A DNA stretch of 64,000 bases from JAFDYH01 sp049840875 (GTDB lineage Bacteria; Bacteroidota; Bacteroidia; Chitinophagales; Chitinophagaceae): positions 162,329 through 226,328 of the forward strand of contig JASGJE010000015.1 in assembly GCA_049840875.1 (NCBI GenBank). Direction: 5' to 3'. This document shows, piece by piece, positions 1 through 6,429 of this stretch (its first letter is position 1; each line of letters begins with the position of its first letter). The notes under the pieces are model-generated. The model made no database searches, was not told the origin of the DNA, and saw only the letters and a program-made list of their open reading frames with translations. A program made the position numbers and the translations under genes.

Positions 1-206
1 AGGCTGCCTGGAAGGAAAAACCAACCTATGGTATTGTAGCCACGGATGATAAAAGTATTGCACCGGAAATTCAACGCAATATGTATCAGCGTTCCAATAC
101 AAAAGTGACTGAAGTAAAGGGTAGTCATGTTATTTATATTTCACAACCGGAAAAAGTGGCTGAAATAATTGTTGGTGCGGCAGTGGAAGCGTCTGCAGGG
201 AAGTAG
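1..206 (+). CDS. Alpha/beta hydrolase, C-terminal fragment (cut by window edge)
   Basis: The reading frame is open from base 3 to the stop at 204-206 and gives 67 residues. The fragment contains a strand followed by TDDKSI, then a run ending in GSHVIYISQPEKVAEII. This is the usual C-terminal arrangement of alpha/beta-fold hydrolases: the catalytic Asp region lies after the 'GIVATDD' strand and the catalytic His sits in 'GSH'. The nucleophile elbow would lie outside the window, so substrate class cannot be given. Homologues with this ending are often small serine hydrolases of the Abhydrolase_6 type. A strong hairpin terminator follows directly, so this is the last gene of its transcript. Confidence 0.72.
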   Translation, partial: AAWKEKPTYGIVATDDKSIAPEIQRNMYQRSNTKVTEVKGSHVIYISQPEKVAEIIVGAAVEASAGK

Positions 207-229
207 AGAGTAGTAAATAGTAAATGGTC

Positions 230-266
230 AAATCTGCATACTGATAAGTGTGCGGATTTTTTTTAT
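230..266 (+). terminator. Rho-independent terminator after the hydrolase fragment
   Basis: Arms 230-240 (AAATCTGCATA) and 249-259 (TGTGCGGATTT) pair over 11 positions with two G-U pairs and an 8-nt loop. They are followed by an uninterrupted T run. Position, 24 nt after a stop codon, fits transcription termination. Confidence 0.75.
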
Positions 267-374
267 TGATAGCTATAACAGAGTTCGGAATCAAAAAGTC
301 TTAAATACAGCATTTGTATTTCTGAAAGTGAAAGAATATCTTACCGGTAGAATGATTTTAATTAATAGTTAGGT

Positions 375-899
375 ATGAAAATATTTTTATTTTTTTCCTT
401 TATGGCTTTTTTTACGTCAGTGTTAAATGCACAGCAATTTTCTCTGCAAATCAAGCGGCCTGCAATAAAGAATATAGGTTCAATTGAAGAAAAGGCAGGA
501 GGAAAACAATTTAAATTCAGTTCGAATATCCGGTTCAGTGTATCAAAAGGCTATTTTCCCGGATCGGATCGTTATAATCTGGATAATCCATTAACCTTTA
601 ACAGGTCAGAACCAGTGCCAATTCAGACTCAGTATTATTATTCACTTCCAGATAGTGTTGTCCGACTGATTGAATACACCTTGAACAATAGCGATACAGC
701 TCTTTTGCAGAAAACATTTAACGATAATGCGAAGCAGATTGAAAAATTAATCGGTTGGTCTGTCAGTGATTCTTCGGAAAATCATGATGACTGGTGGGAA
801 CGGACTGCAGTATGGGAAGATACACATACTTACATCAAACAATTTATGATTATTGGATCAGGCACTTACAGAGTCAGAATATTGATTAGCTGGAAATAG
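375..899 (+). CDS. Hypothetical exported protein
   Basis: A 174-residue protein with a clear Sec signal peptide: MKIF, then a hydrophobic phenylalanine-rich core, with likely cleavage near 'VLNAQQ' (about residue 19-20). The mature part has no motif I recognise; it is mixed polar, with aromatic residues near the C-terminus (DDWWER). A periplasmic or outer-surface location is inferred from the signal peptide only. It stands alone, between the terminator at 230-266 and a bidirectional terminator at 968-1000. No function is proposed. Confidence 0.7.
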   Translation: MKIFLFFSFMAFFTSVLNAQQFSLQIKRPAIKNIGSIEEKAGGKQFKFSSNIRFSVSKGYFPGSDRYNLDNPLTFNRSEPVPIQTQYYYSLPDSVVRLIEYTLNNSDTALLQKTFNDNAKQIEKLIGWSVSDSSENHDDWWERTAVWEDTHTYIKQFMIIGSGTYRVRILISWK

Positions 900-967
900 A
901 AAATCGGTACATATCGAATTTCAATTTTCCATTTACAATACAATAGCTGCCTGATAAAACTGTCAAA

Positions 968-1007
968 AAAAGAAGCTGTTTCTCAGAAACAGCTTCTTTT
1001 GGTTTTT
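968..1007 (+). terminator. Bidirectional terminator between convergent genes
   Basis: Arms GAAGCTGTTTC (972-982) and GAAACAGCTTC (986-996) pair perfectly with a 3-nt loop, extended by A/T pairs. A-rich on the left and T-rich on the right, it can serve the plus-strand gene ending at 899 and the minus-strand gene ending at 1032. Confidence 0.85.
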
Positions 1008-1031
1008 TACCGATAACTATCAACATATTTT

Positions 1032-1790
1032 TTACTTCCTGTATCGCTTCACGATGTTAAACAAGAACCTTGTTGGTTCACCAATTACGCCGCCTGCTGC
1101 CCTTCTTTGTTTGAGCGCATCGGATTTATAATAAGCAAATGCTTTTGCTGTATCGGTTACTGCCGTTACGGTGAATACTTTTTTGGTATCATCCGCATCG
1201 TGACCAACAATCCTGTCGACAACGCCATTATCCATTCTTTCCTGTTTACCGTCTTCAAATGACTTTAACCATGTAGCCCAGTCTTTTACATTAGATAGTA
1301 CACGGCTGCGGAGAGTAGTGGTAAGTGTAGCTGTATCCTGCCAATTAGTAGTGGTGATTGCAATCTCTGGTTGTCCGACTACACCGGCTTTCTGCATGGC
1401 CGCTTTCAGGTGAGGATTTTTAGAAAATGCTTTTGCTTTAGCTACATCATCGACTTTCAGCGCTACCATTACCATCGATGTATCCATATAGCCACGGCCG
1501 ATAACATAGTTATGCAAGCCATTGGCTGTTCGTGCCGAATCATCAGCTTCATATGCAGTCATCCATTTGGAATAATCTTTCACCTTGTGAATGATCACTG
1601 CCATATGTGTTGTTGTAGTGTCAATGGTGTTGACAGGCGCCGGTTTTTCGGGTTCTTTGGTTGCTGTATCAGTTTTAGTGGCGGAAGTGTCTGCAGCAGG
1701 AGTGCTTTTGTCTCCTGCTCCGCCACAGGATCCAACTAACAATGCAAGTGCTGCACTGCAAAGCACAGCGGTAAAACGCAAGTGTTTCAT
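1032..1790 (-). CDS. Lipoprotein with two related ferredoxin-like (dimeric alpha/beta barrel type) repeats
   Basis: 252 residues. The N-terminus is a lipoprotein signal (hydrophobic core ending LLVGSC, lipidated Cys at about residue 22), followed by a low-complexity Thr/Lys/Pro linker to about residue 60. The rest appears to be two copies of one domain. The first (about 62-146) has AVIIHKVKDYSKWMTAYE near its start and PHLKAAMQKAGVVGQPEI near its end. The second (about 158-246) has SRVLSNVKDWATWLKSFE and SDALKQRRAAGGVIGEPT. The pattern resembles the small ABM/EthD-type dimeric alpha/beta barrel fold, here fused in tandem. That assignment is inference. It is probably attached to the outer membrane. 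No operon partner is seen. Confidence 0.72.
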   Translation of the reverse strand: MKHLRFTAVLCSAALALLVGSCGGAGDKSTPAADTSATKTDTATKEPEKPAPVNTIDTTTTHMAVIIHKVKDYSKWMTAYEADDSARTANGLHNYVIGRGYMDTSMVMVALKVDDVAKAKAFSKNPHLKAAMQKAGVVGQPEIAITTTNWQDTATLTTTLRSRVLSNVKDWATWLKSFEDGKQERMDNGVVDRIVGHDADDTKKVFTVTAVTDTAKAFAYYKSDALKQRRAAGGVIGEPTRFLFNIVKRYRK

Positions 1791-1948
1791 TGATTTAAAT
1801 TTTATAAATAAAAAAATAATGAAGGGGCAGGAAGATTGTTGCCAGGGGGTAAAGAACTATTAAATGTATGCTTATTAAAAGAGCAGGAGAAGTTTTTATT
1901 TATTCGGTTGCTGCAAATTTCGATGAGGAGAGGAGGCAACAAGACACA

Positions 1949-2071
1949 AAGGCAACGAGGCACATAGGCACAGAGTAACGTTTGCTTGAGCATCACTATT
2001 GACTATCGACTATTGACCGTTGACAAAGTCTTGTAAAGCTTTTACTTTGTGCCTATGTGCCTCGTTGCCTT
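1949..2071. repeat. 123-bp composite repeat: 30-bp inverted termini around 7-bp tandem repeats
   Basis: The left end at 1949-1978 (starting AAGGCAACGAGGCACATAGG) is matched by the reverse complement of 2042-2071 at 29 of 30 positions. The 63-bp interior holds four consecutive 7-bp units with consensus CTATTGA at 1996-2024. A related plus-strand half-copy lies at 32278-32307, and degenerate 'GGCAACAAGACAC' units lie immediately left of 1949. The element lies just downstream of the minus-strand gene 2091-3143 and upstream of the minus-strand lipoprotein gene at 1032-1790. It could act as a strong RNA hairpin, or be a non-autonomous mobile repeat. Confidence 0.8.
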
Positions 2072-2090
2072 CTTTCCGTGGTTTATAAAC

Positions 2091-3143
2091 TCAATTACCA
2101 ATACCTGCAATGAAGCCCCAGTTCTGATGCTGCAGGCGACCAACAGAATTAAAGCCTTTGCCGAAAATATAACTGTCGCCTTGCGTTATCATCACCAACT
2201 CATTATTACCTTTTTGTAATGGCAGTTTGATGCGATAGGTACCGGCATCTACGCGATCGAGTTTATATTTATCATAATTGAAAATTGATTTCCCATTCAG
2301 GAAAATTTGCATAGTACCTGTAAAGTCGAAACTGAGAAATTGCTCTTGTGCATTTTCCGCATGCACAGTGTGTTTTGCGATTACTGTTCCTTCCGGTTGT
2401 TTGAAATAACGGCAAAGGTTTACATAGTCATCACCAGCCTGGTTCACCGGTTTCCACTGACTGATCTTTTTTACTTGTTCATAGCCGTAATGCGTACCGG
2501 CAGGCAATTGTTCTGATATTTCCCAATCTGTAATGCCTTCCGGCAGTTCCCGGTAGTATACGTTGGCGAAATAAGAAACACCAAACATACTGCGCAATAA
2601 GATCGATCCCCTGTCTGCATCAGCATGCTGCATACGTATATCCATATCAGCTTTTTTATTGCCATTTACGAATACTTTGAGATGATCATCCATTACCTGG
2701 ATACTGGCATGAAACCATTGCATCCGTTGTATATCGGCCGATGCCTGGTATTCACTATAGAAAACCCAGCTCAATGCACCATTGTAGATAGGAATGTATT
2801 GAATAGCTTCAATAGTATTACCGTAACCCGGTCGGAAGTAAAGAAACTGGTAATTCTGTTCATCACTGGCACGAAAACCAAGACCTCCCATTACAGCGCC
2901 GGCCATATCGAATTCCAGTTGAAAGTTTTTCATATTCACTTTTTTGTTCCAGATGGCTGAAATGGTTTTGCCATCCACCTGCACACAGGGTTTGCCAAGA
3001 AACACAGTATCCTTTAACGCAGGATTTTTATTTTCATCCGAAAGGACGCTCCAGTCGGATAGTGTAATGCCTTGTGCAAATAACCCGGAAGAAAAAAATG
3101 TTGTCAGTAGTAAAGCGATCGAAGAAATAAATCTGTTGGCCAT
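2091..3143 (-). CDS. Secreted two-domain beta-sandwich protein (LamG/DUF1080-like plus jelly-roll)
   Basis: 350 residues with a signal peptide (MANRFISSIALLLTTFFSSGLFAQ, split near residue 23). Residues about 25-205 look like a concanavalin/laminin-G type sandwich as in DUF1080 proteins: alternating strands with 'FQLEFDMAGAVMGGLGFRA', 'HASIQVMDDHLKVFVNG' and 'ADRGSILLRS'. Residues about 225-340 resemble a small carbohydrate-binding jelly roll ('SFDFTGTMQIFLNGKSIF', 'AGTYRIKLPLQKGNNELVM'). Together they suggest a periplasmic or surface protein binding a glycan or similar ligand; no catalytic motif is visible. The start ATG has no Shine-Dalgarno sequence, which is normal in Bacteroidota. A perfect palindrome lies about 90 bp upstream. 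Confidence 0.65.
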   Translation of the reverse strand: MANRFISSIALLLTTFFSSGLFAQGITLSDWSVLSDENKNPALKDTVFLGKPCVQVDGKTISAIWNKKVNMKNFQLEFDMAGAVMGGLGFRASDEQNYQFLYFRPGYGNTIEAIQYIPIYNGALSWVFYSEYQASADIQRMQWFHASIQVMDDHLKVFVNGNKKADMDIRMQHADADRGSILLRSMFGVSYFANVYYRELPEGITDWEISEQLPAGTHYGYEQVKKISQWKPVNQAGDDYVNLCRYFKQPEGTVIAKHTVHAENAQEQFLSFDFTGTMQIFLNGKSIFNYDKYKLDRVDAGTYRIKLPLQKGNNELVMITQGDSYIFGKGFNSVGRLQHQNWGFIAGIGN

Positions 3144-3632
3144 AGCTATAATTTTTAGTGATTATGCTGGCGAATGTCGGAGAGGAGGTTAAAAAATACC
3201 TGTTCAAAGCCGTATCAAGTTTTGTCAAGTTGTTTCACGGCCGTGAAAAACCAGGAAGATGAAATGGAAGGCAATTACAAACAATTATTTACTGCAAGAT
3301 TTCATAATAATGGAGTTTACAAAATAGTAATCCGCAGAACATTGCTGTTCAACATTAATTTTTTAACTTGTATCGTGCAGTTTATTCAGTGAATTATCTC
3401 TATTCCTGATTAGTTACTTACTCACCAGATTTTACAGATACACTAACGTGCAGCGATGCCGATGGTTGGTTGATTCAACTATCTGTAGAAGCATTTTCTA
3501 CCCGACCGCTATCTAAAATGGATAATGGAAATTTTGTTTTAAGGCATGTGTAGTTGTTGCTTTTTAAAAAGTGCAAGTGCAGGATTTGCTGATTCAACTA
3601 TGTTTTAATTTAATCAATATAAACCTTCTGTT
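3144..3632. other. Divergent intergenic region (489 bp)
   Basis: No convincing gene is seen. The region separates the minus-strand gene starting at 3143 from the plus-strand gene starting at 3633. It holds a perfect 16-bp palindrome (3233-3248), a small hairpin GTAGAA-GCATT-TTCTAC (3485-3501), and a 12-bp direct repeat TGATTCAACTAT at 3471-3482 and 3590-3601. An open frame at 3174-3392 has no coding character. Confidence 0.5.
3233..3248. promoter_or_regulatory. Perfect 16-bp palindrome, candidate operator
   Basis: TTTCACGGCCGTGAAA reads identically on both strands. It lies about 90 bp upstream of the minus-strand gene at 2091-3143. Palindromes of this shape with a central GC step are typical of helix-turn-helix dimer sites. 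No regulator is assigned. Confidence 0.4.
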
Positions 3633-5306
3633 ATGAGAGTCAAAAAGACAACTGGTAACCTTGAAATATATGCTGTATCAGGTACCAACACCATCGTATT
3701 ATCTATGGACATGAAGCAAAAGCCCGCTGGTATGCTAGGCTTTTCCTTTGAACGTGTTGAAACAAAATCAATGAAAAGGATCTGGTTGGAGGGACAAAAA
3801 TTTTTTCATACAGTAATTCCCATCGCCAAAGAGGATCTGAATAAGGTAAAGGGACAGAAATATCCCACCCATCTGCACCCGGTGCAAAGTTTTTTATGGA
3901 AAGATTTTACTGTAGATCCGGGCCTGGAATACCAGTACATTGTAACAGCCTACACCGGTACGCCACAAAACATGCAGATACTGGAAACGGAGCAACTAAC
4001 AATTTCAACAGAGAAGCATATACTTGGTAAACACGGCATTTATTTCAATCGCGGCGTATCAGGAAGTCAGTCGTACTCTGAAAATTTCAATAACGAACGA
4101 CCAATTGATCCCGATGAGAATGTATTGGATCAAAAAGCCGTTGACTGGCTATCACGAGGATTGTACGAGGGTATGATTGGATTTTTACAATCAGCCCAAA
4201 AAAAGCAAAAGATATATGGAGCCTGTTATGAATTTCACTATCCTGATTTTTTACAAAAATTAAAAGCGATACAACAGTCGGGTGTAGAAGTAAATGTGGT
4301 GTATGATGCAAAAAATTACGGCACTCAAAACAAGGCGGCTTTAAAAAAGGCCGGAGCATCAAAACTTGTAAAACATGTGCGGGATAACCAGGTAACACAG
4401 GCTCACAACAAATTTTTTATCATTGCAGATAAAGATGACAAGCCTCTGAAAGTTTGGACAGGATCCACCAATATTTCGGCCAAAGGTATTTTTGGTCATT
4501 GCAATACAGGACATATAATTAATGATAAAACAATCGCTTCACGTTACTATGAGTATTGGAAACTTGTATTTCAAAATCTTGATCATAAAACATTCCAGGC
4601 TGGCGTAGCGGCATTGAAAGATGCCGCAGACATAAAAGCTGCCGACGTTGAAGATGGCATTTCTGTATTCTTCAGTCCACGCAAAACAACTGATATGCTG
4701 CAAACCTATGCGGATATTATTGAAGGCGCCGATGAAATGGTTTGTGCGATCTATCCTTTTAATATTGATAAACGTTTTCAAACTGTGTTTAAAGAAGATA
4801 AAGGTTACATACGCTATATACTGCTCGATAAACACCAGGGGTATAATACATTTAAAACCGATGATAAAGACGTGGAAGTAGTTGCTGGAGCCTATATTCA
4901 AAGCGCAGTTGATAATTGGGTAGTGGAAACCAATGCGGGTAAGATTATAAAAAGCGGCGTGGACTACCTGCACAATAAACTGATTCTGATCGATCCGCTT
5001 GGCGACGTACCGATCGTAATTTCAGGTTCGGCCAATTACAGCGAAAACTCTACAACAAAAAATGACGAGAACACCTTGATTATAAAAAGCGATGATTGGG
5101 TTTCGGATATTTATTTCACCGAATATGTGCGATTGTTTGACCATTTTTCTTTCCGGGAATGGCTGAACAGTCATCAGAAAGTTTTCAATCCATTCCTGAA
5201 TGAAACGGGAACCTGGGTAAACAGCTATTTTGATAACCCTGATAGTTTAAATGTAAAAAGAAAGCTGATTTTCAAAAACATGAAAAGGGCAGTTGAAAGC
5301 GAATAA
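3633..5306 (+). CDS. Phospholipase D-like (HKD) domain protein, probably cytoplasmic
   Basis: 557 residues without a signal peptide. The N-terminal 130 or so residues form an unassigned beta-rich, fibronectin-III-like region. Two HKD-type half-sites follow: H258-N-K260 with WTGSTN downstream, and H447-N-K449-LILI-D454 with GSANYSENS downstream. The second site fits HxKx4D exactly; in the first the Asp is displaced by one residue (Ala265, Asp266). PLD-family enzymes use two such His residues to form and release a phospho-histidine intermediate, acting on phospholipids or nucleic acid. Which substrate applies here cannot be told. The gene is monocistronic and follows a long AT-rich intergenic region. 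Confidence 0.8.
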   Translation: MRVKKTTGNLEIYAVSGTNTIVLSMDMKQKPAGMLGFSFERVETKSMKRIWLEGQKFFHTVIPIAKEDLNKVKGQKYPTHLHPVQSFLWKDFTVDPGLEYQYIVTAYTGTPQNMQILETEQLTISTEKHILGKHGIYFNRGVSGSQSYSENFNNERPIDPDENVLDQKAVDWLSRGLYEGMIGFLQSAQKKQKIYGACYEFHYPDFLQKLKAIQQSGVEVNVVYDAKNYGTQNKAALKKAGASKLVKHVRDNQVTQAHNKFFIIADKDDKPLKVWTGSTNISAKGIFGHCNTGHIINDKTIASRYYEYWKLVFQNLDHKTFQAGVAALKDAADIKAADVEDGISVFFSPRKTTDMLQTYADIIEGADEMVCAIYPFNIDKRFQTVFKEDKGYIRYILLDKHQGYNTFKTDDKDVEVVAGAYIQSAVDNWVVETNAGKIIKSGVDYLHNKLILIDPLGDVPIVISGSANYSENSTTKNDENTLIIKSDDWVSDIYFTEYVRLFDHFSFREWLNSHQKVFNPFLNETGTWVNSYFDNPDSLNVKRKLIFKNMKRAVESE

Positions 5307-5402
5307 TACGTGTGAATGATTTATAAAATGGGTGTGATTTTATTTACGCTTATTCAGACTCTGAAGCTGCCACGAGATTCTTCTTTATTTTAATAACCTT
5401 TT

Positions 5403-5434
5403 CTATAGCGCCATTGAGATATATGGCGCTATAG
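5403..5434. terminator. Perfect 12-bp inverted repeat downstream of the PLD-like gene
   Basis: CTATAGCGCCAT (5403-5414) and ATGGCGCTATAG (5423-5434) are perfectly complementary with an 8-nt loop. It lies about 100 nt after the stop at 5306. No T-tract follows, so it may be a transcript-stabilising hairpin or a weak terminator rather than a classic intrinsic one. Confidence 0.5.
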
Positions 5435-5526
5435 CAATTCATACTATCCATTCTTCAATTGATACATGCCCATATTTTCGGGCACCCAATGCCGTGATAG
5501 TTTCGCCGGTAAATAAAGAAACAATC

Positions 5527-6258
5527 ATGAAAAAGATAGCATTCTCTTTCGCAGTGCTGTTGATATTGGCGACGGCCTGCAGTAAATCAGACAGCGGCAC
5601 CGGTGGTGGCAACAATAGTGGCGCCGGAGCGCTACATGAAGCTGGATATGGTCCTTCGAATGTGCCATTTACTGCAGCGGCATGGACCCTACCAGCCGGA
5701 GTGGAACTAAAAGATTCGATTCACGAATACTCCTATTGCTGGAATTATCCACCATATACTTCTGTAGAAAAAAAAGACTGGAAAGGCATACCAACAGGAT
5801 TTACCTTCTGCCTCACATTTACCAATACCACCAACGGGGTTATCACTATTACGTTTCCCCCAGAACTGGTTTTTGTAAGTTCGTCTGTTGAGCATCAGAA
5901 TATACTGACCATTGATATTGGAACAGTAATCGTCAATCCGGGTATTGCCACTACGATAGTAGTACAGGGTTTTTGCCTGAATGTCGGCAGAACGGTTCCA
6001 ATGGCATATGACTATAGCGATGAAGGACAGAAACTACTTTCTTATTCATTCGGCCCATCGCAAATACCGGGTGCATTGAAAGAAGTAACCGATATTGTCC
6101 ATGCAAAACACATTACCATGAATGATGTGCTGAATGCAGATGGTTCGATAGACGTAAACAAGTCGGCAAAATATTCGGCAATACAGGCAGCGATCTGGGA
6201 AGTAACGGATGAAAATGGGCTGACAAAGAATACAAAGGACTTGTTGAAAAACCTGTAA
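5527..6258 (+). CDS. Lipoprotein with possible thioester-domain motif
   Basis: Start chosen at the ATG at 5527 because it gives a proper lipoprotein signal (MKKIAFSF, core, lipobox ending in Cys18); an in-frame start at 5494 would add 11 residues before it. The protein is 243 residues. A Gly/Ser-rich linker is followed by a beta-rich domain containing GFCLNVGR (Cys150) and, near the C-terminus, SAIQAAIWEVTD (Gln220). The 'xQxAIW' box and a preceding Cys are hallmarks of thioester (TED-like) domains, in which Cys and Gln side chains form an internal covalent bond. I infer only a resemblance. Cys71 and Cys95 are further candidates. The gene is followed by a strong terminator. Confidence 0.68.
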   Translation: MKKIAFSFAVLLILATACSKSDSGTGGGNNSGAGALHEAGYGPSNVPFTAAAWTLPAGVELKDSIHEYSYCWNYPPYTSVEKKDWKGIPTGFTFCLTFTNTTNGVITITFPPELVFVSSSVEHQNILTIDIGTVIVNPGIATTIVVQGFCLNVGRTVPMAYDYSDEGQKLLSYSFGPSQIPGALKEVTDIVHAKHITMNDVLNADGSIDVNKSAKYSAIQAAIWEVTDENGLTKNTKDLLKNL

Positions 6259-6320
6259 ACAACTCTATTTTTGATCAGCGGATAAGCTTTTATACAGCCG
6301 CTGTCGAATACCCAACTTCA

Positions 6321-6364
6321 AGATGAAAGCCTGTGCAGTAGTTACAGGCTTTCATCTTATTTCT
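6321..6364 (+). terminator. Rho-independent terminator
   Basis: Perfect 14-bp stem: AGATGAAAGCCTGT (6321-6334) with ACAGGCTTTCATCT (6344-6357), 9-nt loop, then TATTTCT. It closes the lipoprotein gene ending at 6258. Confidence 0.8.
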
Positions 6365-6429
6365 ACCCGATTCCCCGGAGTGCTGCAATTTGTAAGTTCT
6401 TCTTAACTTGTTTTCTTAAATGCGGCTAT

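Noticed and set aside
1802..1996. 64-codon minus-strand frame
   Set aside because: It overlaps the GGCAACGAGGCAC repeat and lacks coding character.
3174..3392. 72-codon open frame in the 3144-3632 gap
   Set aside because: Random composition, no signal or domain, and it spans the palindrome; likely non-coding.
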